Assembly (NCBI GenBank): GCA_017881915.1
Contig: JADGQK010000021.1
Coordinates: 1-38,133 of the forward strand
Source: Chloroflexota bacterium
GTDB taxonomy: Bacteria; Chloroflexota; Limnocylindria; Limnocylindrales; CSP1-4
DNA length: 38,133 bases
Reading direction: 5' to 3'
In this document: one piece after another, positions 28,783 to 35,687 of the stretch
Numbering within the stretch: position 1 is the first letter of the stretch
Layout of the letters: every line of letters starts with the position of its first letter
Notes under the pieces: model-generated
Database searches by the model: none
What the model was told of the DNA's origin: nothing
Seen by the model: only the letters and a program-made list of their open reading frames with translations
Position numbers and translations under genes: made by a program

Positions 28783-29349
28783 ATGATCAGCAAGCTTCGC
28801 CAGTTCGGCGCCCGACGGGCCATGACCGCCGTCCTGGCGATCGGCCTCGTCGGTGTCGTCGCCGTGCCAGCCATCTCCGCGGCTTCGAACGCTTCGGCGC
28901 CGGCCGCATCGAACACGGACACCTCGGCCTCGACTGTGGGCGGCGGCGCCCAGGTCGATGAGGCGGCCCTGACGCCGGCGGCCGTTCGACTCGGCGCCGG
29001 GCTGCTCAACCGCGTCGTCCGAGGCGACCTGACGGTCCGCGCCAAGGGTGGGACCTACGTCGACGTCCACTACGAACGCGGCCAGGTCACGGCCGTCAGC
29101 GCCGGCTCGATCACGATCAAGGGACCCGACGGCAAGGGCGCGACCTTCGCGGTCACGGCCACGACCAAGGTTCGATCACAGGGTCAGCTCGAGGCGATCA
29201 GCAAGCTCAGCGTTGGCCAGAACGCAGTCGTGTTCGGCACCGGCAGCGCCGGCAATTACAACGCTGTCCTCATCCGCGGACTCGTCGCCCGGCCCGCCGC
29301 AGGTCAGGGCGGCGCCGCTCCAGCACCGAGCAGCTCAACCACGCCATAG
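28783..29349 (+). CDS. Secreted DUF5666-like protein
   Basis: The protein has 188 residues. A signal peptide (ARRAMTAVLAIGLVGVVAVPAISA) is followed by a Ser/Ala/Thr-rich stretch. A small beta-barrel-like repeat lies at about 100-165: GQVTAVSAGSITIKGPDGKG, ATFAVTATTKV and VGQNAVVFGTG. This strand pattern is that of DUF5666 (OB-fold-like) domains, which are exported and without known activity. A Gly/Ala/Pro/Ser tail ends it. The start is the ATG at 28783, supported by AGGAG upstream. It is one of the few genes here with a clear leader and ribosome-binding site, so it may be more strongly expressed. Confidence 0.75.
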   Translation: MISKLRQFGARRAMTAVLAIGLVGVVAVPAISAASNASAPAASNTDTSASTVGGGAQVDEAALTPAAVRLGAGLLNRVVRGDLTVRAKGGTYVDVHYERGQVTAVSAGSITIKGPDGKGATFAVTATTKVRSQGQLEAISKLSVGQNAVVFGTGSAGNYNAVLIRGLVARPAAGQGGAAPAPSSSTTP

Positions 29350-29359
29350 CCCCCCGCTG

Positions 29360-29409
29360 CTCGAGCAAGCCCGGACGGCCCAACGAGTCAGTAGCCGGGC
29401 TTGCCCGAG
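29360..29409. terminator. Bidirectional terminator between convergent genes
   Basis: Arms 29360-29374 and 29395-29409 pair at 14 of 15 positions around a 20-nt loop. The hairpin lies after the DUF5666-like gene on the plus strand and overlaps the last codons of the lipoprotein gene on the minus strand, so it can serve both. Confidence 0.55.
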
Positions 29410-29924
29410 GCGCTCGGCACCGGCGCAGGTCCGCCAACCGTGGCGACCAGGAAGCCATTGACACCCTCGCCCGTGATGTCGCCAGGCTTGGTGTCGCCCT
29501 TCCAGTAGTACAGCGGCAGTCCGGCGTACGTCACCTGGATCGTGCCGTCGGCCCGGGTCAGCGTGGCCAGTGTGCCAGTGACCCCGGATCCCGCGGTTGC
29601 CTGCCCGCCGGCGGCCACGGTGAGGGGCGGCCACGCGGTGGCACATCCGCCGGTGCACGTCGAGGAGGTCGCGCTGTCGCCCGTGTGGGTGTACAGGGTC
29701 ATGCCGGCAGGACCGGTCAGGAAGGCCCCGAGGCTTGCCGAGCTGGCCATCCCAACGGCGACCGCGCCCGCGCCCGGCGACGCCGGGGCCTGAGCAGACG
29801 GTGCCGAGCTGGCGAGGGTGGCGGTCGGGACGGCGGTCGGCGCGGCGGTCGCTCCGGCCGCGCTGCAGCCGATGGCGATGGTCGCGATCAGGGCGAGCGC
29901 GGAGATCGTGCGCAGAACGGGCAC
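29388..29924 (-). CDS. Predicted lipoprotein with YxxWxxD-type repeats (COG4315/Lipoprotein_15)
   Basis: The protein has 178 residues. The lipobox ATIAIGC puts the lipid on Cys20. After an Ala/Pro/Ser spacer come two repeats of the family signature: LGAFLTGPAGMTLYTHTGDS followed by the cysteine pair CTGGCATAWPPL, and LPLYYWKGDTKPGDITGEGV. The family's role is unknown. Members are often encoded near redox or metal-related genes in actinobacteria. The cysteine pair here could form a disulfide or bind a cofactor, which is a guess. It stands alone between convergent and divergent neighbours. A bidirectional hairpin overlaps its end. Confidence 0.85.
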   Translation of the reverse strand: MPVLRTISALALIATIAIGCSAAGATAAPTAVPTATLASSAPSAQAPASPGAGAVAVGMASSASLGAFLTGPAGMTLYTHTGDSATSSTCTGGCATAWPPLTVAAGGQATAGSGVTGTLATLTRADGTIQVTYAGLPLYYWKGDTKPGDITGEGVNGFLVATVGGPAPVPSASGKPGY

Positions 29925-30099
29925 TGTGAAGCCTCCAGGTACAGTTTCCGGCGAGGTTGCGCCCGATGGTACGTCGCGCTATGCCGCCCGGTTTCCCGCA
30001 TTTGGGCCAGGATTGCGCTCGGCCTGCCGCAACGATCGCCATCAAGGAGACTGGTTGCGTGACCCCCGGGCGGCGGCGAGCCCAGGGCGCAGGGTCGAC

Positions 30100-30105
30100 T
30101 ATCAT
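30100..30105 (+). promoter_or_regulatory. -10 box of the tRNA gene
   Basis: TATCAT lies 8 bp before the first base of the tRNA. Because tRNA precursors often begin close to the mature 5' end, it calibrates the distance between this box and transcription start. The same distance is seen before many start codons here. Confidence 0.45.
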
Positions 30106-30113
30106 CGGTCGAT

Positions 30114-30190
30114 CCGCCCGTAGCTCAGTGGATCAGAGCGGCTGACTTCGGATCAGCAGGTCGGGGGTTCGAATCCCTCCGGGCGGGCCA
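30114..30190 (+). tRNA. tRNA-Arg, anticodon UCG
   Basis: All arms fold. The acceptor CCGCCCG pairs perfectly with CGGGCGG. The D-stem is GCTC/GAGC. The anticodon stem GCTGA/TCAGC carries the loop CTTCGGA, giving anticodon TCG, which reads CGA. The variable loop is AGGTC. The T-arm is GGGGG-TTCGAAT-CCCTC with one G-U pair. The CCA end is encoded (30188-30190). Confidence 0.95.
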
Positions 30191-30202
30191 GCCCCCAACG
30201 TA

Positions 30203-30227
30203 GCCATCGGCCAGCCAGGCCGACGGC
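30203..30227. terminator. Hairpin between the tRNA and the convergent coiled-coil gene
   Basis: Arms 30203-30212 and 30218-30227 pair at 9 of 10 positions with a 5-nt loop. It lies 13 nt after the tRNA and 10 nt after the end of the minus-strand gene, so it may end both transcripts. Confidence 0.45.
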
Positions 30228-30236
30228 CCGGGACGC

Positions 30237-31148
30237 CTATTGTCCCTGAAGGTCTCCTGTCGCCGACGTCCAGATCGTGGAGGCGTGGATCGTTGGGGCC
30301 GCGCTGTGCCCCTCGGGCGACAGGGTTTCGGGCGACGACGCAGTCACATCAGCTTCCGATTGCGCAGCGCTCGACGACGGCTGACTCGCGGCAGGCGCCC
30401 ACGGACCCGGTCGTGCCACGGGAATGGCCGCGCCACTCAGGATGCCGACTCGCTGCTTGACGGCGTCCGGATCCATCACTGGCACGAGCTCCCTCTCGAG
30501 CCATATCCCGTCGTTGCCGGTTACGGAGCTCTCGCCGACCGGATCGGGTGGTTCCGCCGCCGGTCCCTGCTCGAGCGCCTTCATCGCGCCGGAGCGCGCC
30601 TCCGCCCTGACCTCATCGAGATCCGGAAGTTCCGGCAGCGTGCCGGCCAGGCGGGCGATCACGCTCGGATCCTGCTCCTCGGCCAGTCGGCCGAAGAATG
30701 CACCGAGGGAGGCTCGATAGCCCTGGACCGCTACGTGCACCGACTGGATCTCCGCTGCGATGAGCGAGCCATGGTGGGTAAGGGACTGCTCGAGTCGGAC
30801 GCGGCGGTCGTCGATCCGGCGATCGGCTTCTTCGCGGATTCGCCGGACCTGCGCCTCGTACCATGCATTGACCAGACCAACGTCTTCGTCGGCGTGCTTG
30901 CCGAGCTGAGCGGCTTCGGCCGACGCTCGGACATGGATCTTCTCGACCTGGGCGATCTCCTCATCGCCCACGCCAGCGTCGATTCGCTCGCGCTCCCGGT
31001 CCGCGACGACTTGCATCGCGCGGGCCATCTCGGACCTGAACGAGACGGGCGGGACCGACGCCGGATCCCCGCTCGACGCAGCTGCCTCGACGGCGACGCC
31101 CGGCGGGACGAGGGCCCCTTCCTCGAGGTGAGAGTACATTCGGACCAT
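30237..31148 (-). CDS. Cytosolic coiled-coil protein of unknown function
   Basis: The protein has up to 303 residues. It starts MYSHLEEGALVPPGVAVEAA and continues through FRSEMARAMQ into a long Glu/Arg/Ala-rich coiled coil at about 40-160 (RERERIDAGVGDEEIAQVEK, EAQVRRIREEADRRIDDRR). A Pro/Ser-rich, apparently disordered half follows. No membrane helix is present. I do not recognise the family. The coiled coil has the heptad look of proteins that bind membranes or large assemblies. ATG 31148 and ATG 31139 are both possible; the latter has AAGGA at a better distance. A clear promoter precedes it. The opposite-strand frame of the same length is a shadow. Confidence 0.7.
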   Translation of the reverse strand: MVRMYSHLEEGALVPPGVAVEAAASSGDPASVPPVSFRSEMARAMQVVADRERERIDAGVGDEEIAQVEKIHVRASAEAAQLGKHADEDVGLVNAWYEAQVRRIREEADRRIDDRRVRLEQSLTHHGSLIAAEIQSVHVAVQGYRASLGAFFGRLAEEQDPSVIARLAGTLPELPDLDEVRAEARSGAMKALEQGPAAEPPDPVGESSVTGNDGIWLERELVPVMDPDAVKQRVGILSGAAIPVARPGPWAPAASQPSSSAAQSEADVTASSPETLSPEGHSAAPTIHASTIWTSATGDLQGQ

Positions 31149-31163
31149 CCTTAGCGGGGGCCG

Positions 31164-31192
31164 AAAGTACTCCGCGACGTGGTCGATGACAA
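31164..31192 (-). promoter_or_regulatory. Promoter of the coiled-coil gene at 30237-31148
   Basis: On the minus strand TTGTCA (complement of 31187-31192), exactly 17 bp and TACTTT (complement of 31164-31169) form a good sigma-70-type promoter about 15 bp before the ATG. Confidence 0.55.
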
Positions 31193-31246
31193 TCGCGAAG
31201 CGACGATTCCGGTGCCAACAGGAACCGGGCCAGCATCAGCGGATGG

Positions 31247-32029
31247 CTAGTGGCGGACCTCTTCGGGGGTCTCGTACCAGCGGACGCGCTCACCGACCCG
31301 GGCCCGGGCGCGCCAGCTGAGTGACTTGGGCGCCCGCTCGATCGCTGCGGTGAGGGCGGCCACCTGGCTGCCGACCTCGAACGGGGCCCCGGCCAGCGGT
31401 TCGACCGCCCACAGTTCGGCGACGCTGGCGAGGTTGCGCTCGACCGTGTGGCAGAAGCCCCAGTCGACGCCGAGCACCGCCGCGATCCGGCCGGCCTCGA
31501 TCGCATCGGAGCCGGCAGTCTGGTCCGCCGGGCGGCCCTCGGCGAGCGCGTGGTCGGCCAGCAGGCACAGGGCGTCGCCAAGGTCCTTGCGGTTGATCTC
31601 CCAGACCTGCAGCTTGGTCAGGAGCAAGTCGGCCAGGGTCACCGTCGGGTCGGGCCCGGCCAGCCGTCCGCGCAGGTCGAGCCGGTGGGACATGGCCAGC
31701 TCGTCGACGACCACGTCGATCGACCAGCGCCCATCGGGCGCCTGGAAGTACAGCCGGGTGGCGCCGTGCAGGGCATTGAAGAACTGGTCAGGCAGGTAGC
31801 CCTGCGCGAGCAGGAACGTCTTGAACTGGGTCGCGCCCTTGGCGGCGACGACGAAGTCCATGTCGGCGTACGGCCGGGCGAACGGGCCCTGGCGGACGCT
31901 GGGGCAGCGCAGCCAGATGGCCAGGCCGCCCATCAGCCGGGCCGGAATCCCGGCCGATACGAGGAGGCCGCCCAGGCGGGCAGCTTCCTCTCGAACATCG
32001 GGCGAGAGCGGCGAAGCAGGTTCGGTCAT
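31247..32029 (-). CDS. Nucleotidyltransferase-fold protein
   Basis: The 260-residue protein shows the pattern of the pol-beta nucleotidyltransferase superfamily: an MGGLAIWLRCPS helix start, the metal-binding DxD in YADMDFVV, and a third acidic strand WSIDVVVDELAMSHR. A helical C-terminal part follows (TLADLLLTKLQVWEINRKDL). The arrangement resembles AbiEii/aminoglycoside-adenylyltransferase-like minimal enzymes. No AbiEi-type antitoxin lies next to it, so I do not call it a toxin. The ATG follows a TACGGT box by 9 bp without a ribosome-binding site. The APC permease lies upstream on the same strand with a 78-bp gap. Confidence 0.65.
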   Translation of the reverse strand: MTEPASPLSPDVREEAARLGGLLVSAGIPARLMGGLAIWLRCPSVRQGPFARPYADMDFVVAAKGATQFKTFLLAQGYLPDQFFNALHGATRLYFQAPDGRWSIDVVVDELAMSHRLDLRGRLAGPDPTVTLADLLLTKLQVWEINRKDLGDALCLLADHALAEGRPADQTAGSDAIEAGRIAAVLGVDWGFCHTVERNLASVAELWAVEPLAGAPFEVGSQVAALTAAIERAPKSLSWRARARVGERVRWYETPEEVRH

Positions 32030-32038
32030 CGAGGTGCA

Positions 32039-32044
32039 ACCGTA
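32039..32044 (-). promoter_or_regulatory. -10-like box before the nucleotidyltransferase-fold gene
   Basis: TACGGT on the minus strand ends 9 bp before the ATG at 32029. It again fits the presumed leaderless pattern. Confidence 0.35.
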
Positions 32045-32107
32045 GCAAAGAAGGACGGCCGGCGAGTCCGCGCCGGCCGTCCCCGGGTCCCGCTCGGACC
32101 GCTCAGC

Positions 32108-33727
32108 TCATTCAGGCGGGATCTCCTTGTAGACGAAGTCGATGTCGATCCCCTGGCCCTTCCGCACATAGCGCGGAACGTAGTAGATCAGGAGGCCGGC
32201 CGCGATGATCCCGATGAAGAAGGCCGGAATCCACCAGGCGTTCTTGGGATCGCCGCCCATCACCAATGCCGGGTACTGCGTCGAGATCACCAGCATCACC
32301 AGGAAGAACACGATCGAGAAGACGCCGGTGATGTACAGGACGGGGACGCCCAGGATGCTGATGTTTGCCGGCGAGGCCTTGTACAGGTCCGGCCGGCGGG
32401 TCGGGAAGGCGATCGCCGCCACGGCCACGATGATCACGGCCAGGACGCCGGCGAGGACGATCATCCCGAGGAGGATCTGGAAGGTGTTCCCGAACACGCT
32501 CCAGATCACGAAGAGGGTGACGATCGCGTTGGCCAGCAGGATCGCCGGAATCGGTGAGTGGAAGCGCTCGTTGACCTCGGCCAGCTTCTCCGGCATCAGC
32601 CGGTCAAACGACCAGGCGAAGAACGAGCGGATCGGCATGTAGGTGTTGGCGATCATCGACGGCAGGCTCCAGAACATGAACGAGCCGACGATCAGGATCG
32701 TGAGGATCGGGGTGTTGAAGACGATCGACGCCAGGAATGGATAGAAGGCCCCGGTCGGGATGGCGTAGGCCGCGTTCGGTGCGAAGTTCACCGCGTAAAC
32801 GAAGTTGTAGCCGGCAATCCGGAAGAGCACCAACGCGCCGAGGATCAACAGGAGGCCGTCCCAGAAGAGGGCCCCGAACATGATCTGGATCTGGCGGCCC
32901 CGGTTCGACGCGCTCTTCAGCTCACCGGACATGTAGACCGACCAGAAGTTCCACATCATGAAGCCTTCGATCGCGAACAGGGTCGGCAGGGTCGCGCTGA
33001 GGTTGCCCAGGTCGGGCGCCGCGGTCGCGGCGGTCGCGCCGGCAATCACGTCGTTGACGGTACCGCCGCCGAACTGGGCGTTGATCGTGTTGAAGTGGTT
33101 GAAGAAGTCGGTCTGACTCCCGATCAGCAGCACGAGGAACGCCAGGAGCGTGCCGCCCATCGCGATGATGAAGAAGCCGTTCTGCCAGCGGAACGTCGCC
33201 TTCGAGCCGCGGATCAGGACCACGGTCTGGAGCAGGACCATGGCCAGGGCAGCGACGAGGATCCACAGGTTATTCGTCTCGAACGCAGTGCCCCAGTCCT
33301 GCAAGGTCGTGTTGTTGGCCAGGATCCCCAGGGATGCGAAGACCGGGCCGAGGGCCAGGACCGAGAAGAACTTGGCGAAGAAGGCCGCACCGGCCAGCCC
33401 GCCGAAGATCATCGCCACGTTCGAGATCAGGCCCAGCGGTGGGCTGAGGATCCGGCTGACCCAGACGTAGTCGCCGCCCACCCGGGGCATGCTCGAGGCC
33501 ATCAGCGCGAACATGATCAGGATCGGGATATTCAGGAAGACGGTGAGCAACAGGACCCCGGCCACATCGGCGCCCGGGAAGGCGACCAGCGTGAAGAAGA
33601 TCGAGTAGGCGATCGTCGAGCCGACCGGCGCCGAGATTGCGGCGTTGAAGATCGTGGCGTCCAGGGCCGACGCCTCGCGTACCAATCCTGTGCTGTTACG
33701 TACGAACAGCCGGCTAACACCCGTCAC
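32108..33727 (-). CDS. APC superfamily amino-acid/polyamine-type permease
   Basis: The 539-residue membrane protein has about 12 hydrophobic helices. The first helix region reads GLVREASALDATIFNAAISA, and GGDYVWVSRIL in helix 3 is the substrate-contact region shared by APC amino acid transporters. I start it at GTG 33727, which has GGAGGG 5 bp upstream. The frame is open to 33805 but that part lies in the regulatory gap. It would import an amino acid, polyamine or related amine by proton or sodium symport. The BtpA-type catabolic operon lies divergently 171 bp away, so the permease may feed that pathway. Confidence 0.9.
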   Translation of the reverse strand: MTGVSRLFVRNSTGLVREASALDATIFNAAISAPVGSTIAYSIFFTLVAFPGADVAGVLLLTVFLNIPILIMFALMASSMPRVGGDYVWVSRILSPPLGLISNVAMIFGGLAGAAFFAKFFSVLALGPVFASLGILANNTTLQDWGTAFETNNLWILVAALAMVLLQTVVLIRGSKATFRWQNGFFIIAMGGTLLAFLVLLIGSQTDFFNHFNTINAQFGGGTVNDVIAGATAATAAPDLGNLSATLPTLFAIEGFMMWNFWSVYMSGELKSASNRGRQIQIMFGALFWDGLLLILGALVLFRIAGYNFVYAVNFAPNAAYAIPTGAFYPFLASIVFNTPILTILIVGSFMFWSLPSMIANTYMPIRSFFAWSFDRLMPEKLAEVNERFHSPIPAILLANAIVTLFVIWSVFGNTFQILLGMIVLAGVLAVIIVAVAAIAFPTRRPDLYKASPANISILGVPVLYITGVFSIVFFLVMLVISTQYPALVMGGDPKNAWWIPAFFIGIIAAGLLIYYVPRYVRKGQGIDIDFVYKEIPPE

Positions 33728-33759
33728 GGCCACCCTCCGGTTGGCTACCTGGAACTGCC

Positions 33760-33788
33760 TTGACAGCCCGTTTCGCGGATGCAACAGT
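33760..33788 (+). promoter_or_regulatory. Promoter-like sequence for the BtpA operon
   Basis: TTGACA at 33760-33765 is a perfect -35 box. After 17 bp comes AACAGT (33783-33788), a poor -10. Its -10 overlaps that of the divergent permease promoter. Weak basal activity with activator control would fit. Confidence 0.4.
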
Positions 33789-33815
33789 TGAACACGATCG
33801 AACACCCAATGTCAA
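33786..33815 (-). promoter_or_regulatory. Promoter-like sequence for the APC permease, with an operator-like repeat
   Basis: On the minus strand TTGACA (complement of 33810-33815), 18 bp and TCAACT (complement of 33786-33791) face the permease. Within the spacer GAACAC occurs twice flanking GATC (33790-33805). CAAC-A-GTTG (33782-33790) and an ACAAC/GTTGT inverted repeat (about 33832-33848) lie close by. A shared regulator of both transcripts is likely, by inference. Confidence 0.4.
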
Positions 33816-33898
33816 TGGTCGCTGTCACGACACAACGACAAAGTTGTTGTCTTCGAACATGCCCCAACCCGTGGGGCAGAAACCAAGAGGACCAGCCC

Positions 33899-34735
33899 GT
33901 GCCGGACAGCCCGATCGGATCATTCCTCCGCGACCGGTTCGGCACGGACAAGCCGATCGTCGCGATGTGCCACCTGCCGGCCCTGCCGGGTCGGCCACGC
34001 CACGACCGCGCGGCCGGCCTCGGGCGGATCGTCGACAGCCTCGCCCACGACCTGCCGATCCTCCATGAAGCGGGCGTCGATGGGCTCCTCTTCTGCAACG
34101 AAGCGGACCTCCCGTACCAGCTCCAGGTGGGTCCGGAGATCGTGGCGGCGATGGCCTCCGCGATCGGCCAGCTCCGGGCCGAGATCCAGGTACCGTTCGG
34201 GGTGGACATCGTGTGGGATCCGCGGGCCAGCCTGGCGGTCGCCCGGGCGACCGGTGCGGCCTTCGTGCGGGAGGTCTTCAGCGGGGTCTACGAAAGCGAC
34301 CTCGGGGCCATGCAACCCGACTTCGGCTCGATCTGCGCATACCGGACGATGATCGGCGCCAACAACGTGGCCCTGTTCAGCAACATCACCCCCGAGTTCG
34401 CCAGCAGCCTGGGCCAGCGGACGATCGCCGAGCGTGCCCAGAGTGCGGCCTTCCTGGGGGTGGAGGTGATCCTGATCAGCGGCCAGATCACCGGCATGTC
34501 GATCGACCTGGCCGACCTGCGAGCGGCGAAGGCGGCCGCTCCCGAAACGCCGGTCCTGGCCAATACCGGGGTTCGCGCCGAGACGGTGGCCAAGATCCTG
34601 TCGATCGCCGATGGCGCCCTGGTCGGGACAACGCTGAAGCGCGACGGCGTGACCTGGAACCCGGTCGATCGCGATCGAGCCCTGCGCTTCATGGATGCCG
34701 TGCGGGCCAGCCATGACCGGGTTGCGGTGAGCTGA
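33899..34735 (+). CDS. BtpA/SgcQ family TIM-barrel protein
   Basis: The protein has 278 residues. MCHLPALPG at the N-terminus and FGVDIVWDPRASLAVARATG, FVREVFSGVYESD, ISGQITG and LANTGVRAET are in the order typical of the BtpA/SgcQ family, which is predicted to have a TIM-barrel fold. In some phototrophs BtpA is linked to photosystem I stability. SgcQ-like members lie in sugar operons and are thought to be metabolic enzymes, which suits this context. The GTG start is chosen because AGAGGA lies 8 bp before it; a longer frame from 33779 runs through regulatory DNA. The next gene starts 1 bp after the stop. Confidence 0.88.
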   Translation: MPDSPIGSFLRDRFGTDKPIVAMCHLPALPGRPRHDRAAGLGRIVDSLAHDLPILHEAGVDGLLFCNEADLPYQLQVGPEIVAAMASAIGQLRAEIQVPFGVDIVWDPRASLAVARATGAAFVREVFSGVYESDLGAMQPDFGSICAYRTMIGANNVALFSNITPEFASSLGQRTIAERAQSAAFLGVEVILISGQITGMSIDLADLRAAKAAAPETPVLANTGVRAETVAKILSIADGALVGTTLKRDGVTWNPVDRDRALRFMDAVRASHDRVAVS

Positions 34736-34736
34736 G

Positions 34737-35687
34737 GTGGCCAGGACCCGGCTCTACTTCGTGACGGACCTGCACGGCTCGAGCAAGTGCTTCCGCAAGT
34801 TCATCAATGCCGGCTCGATCTACAAGGCCGACGTGATGATCCTGGGCGGCGACGTCGCCGGCAAGGCGATCCAGTCGATCGTCCGCGGGCCGAATGGGAC
34901 CTGGACGTGCTCGTTCATCGGGACGACCTACATGATCACGAGCGACGCCGAGCTGATCGAGCTCGAGCGGCTCATCTCGGATCACGGCTATTACCCCTAC
35001 CGGGCGGAGCCGGGCGAGCTCGAGACGCGCGAGGCGGGCGGGACGCTCGACCAGCTCTTCGTCGAGCTGATGGTCGAGCGCCTGACCGGCTGGCTGAATC
35101 TCGCCGACGAACGCCTCCGACCGCTGGGCAAGCCGCTCTACTTCATGCTCGGCAATGACGACCCGCTGGAGCTCGCCGGGCTGCTCGACCGGGCGCCCTG
35201 GGGGACCCACGATGAGGGCAAGGTCGTGTGGCTCGACGACGAACACGAGATGATCTCGTGGGGCTACTCGAACATCACCCCCTGGCACAGCCACCGCGAG
35301 CAGACCGAGGAGCAGCTGACCGCCTCGATGAACGAGATGGCCGCCCGCCTGAGCCACCCCGAGCGAGCCGTCCTCAACGTGCATGTGCCGCCCTACGGCA
35401 CGCAGCTGGACGAAGCGCCCAGGCTCGACGAGAACCTCCGGGTCCAGGCCGTTCTTGGCCAGGTCCAGTTCGCCGCCGTGGGCAGCACCGCCGTGCGCGA
35501 GTTCGAGCTGGGCCACCAGCCCCTGCTCGGGCTGCATGGCCATATCCACGAGGCGTCCGGGATCCGGCGCCTGGGCCGGACCGTCGTGATCAACCCCGGC
35601 AGCGACTACTCGACGGGCGCCCTGAACGGCGCATTGATCACCGTGGACAGGGACAAGGTCAGCGCCCACCAGCTCGTCCGCGGATGA
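34737..35687 (+). CDS. Calcineurin-like metallophosphoesterase
   Basis: The 316-residue protein has the five blocks of the calcineurin-like superfamily: TDLHGS (Asp11, His13), LGGDVAG (Asp39), MLGNDD, NVHVPP and GLHGHIHEASG. These ligand two metal ions for hydrolysis of phosphomonoesters or diesters. There is no signal peptide. It starts with GTG one base after the BtpA stop and overlaps the kinase start by 4 bp, so it belongs to the catabolic operon. A role in dephosphorylating a pathway product or intermediate is inferred from this position. Confidence 0.9.
   Translation: MARTRLYFVTDLHGSSKCFRKFINAGSIYKADVMILGGDVAGKAIQSIVRGPNGTWTCSFIGTTYMITSDAELIELERLISDHGYYPYRAEPGELETREAGGTLDQLFVELMVERLTGWLNLADERLRPLGKPLYFMLGNDDPLELAGLLDRAPWGTHDEGKVVWLDDEHEMISWGYSNITPWHSHREQTEEQLTASMNEMAARLSHPERAVLNVHVPPYGTQLDEAPRLDENLRVQAVLGQVQFAAVGSTAVREFELGHQPLLGLHGHIHEASGIRRLGRTVVINPGSDYSTGALNGALITVDRDKVSAHQLVRG

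Noticed and set aside
30240-31154. 304-codon plus-strand frame opposite the coiled-coil gene
   Set aside because: Arg-rich composition without structure pattern, while the minus strand has a coiled coil and a promoter.
31247-32029. Type IV toxin-antitoxin system (AbiEii-like)
   Set aside because: Only the nucleotidyltransferase fold is present; no antitoxin gene is adjacent and the toxin-specific motifs cannot be confirmed.
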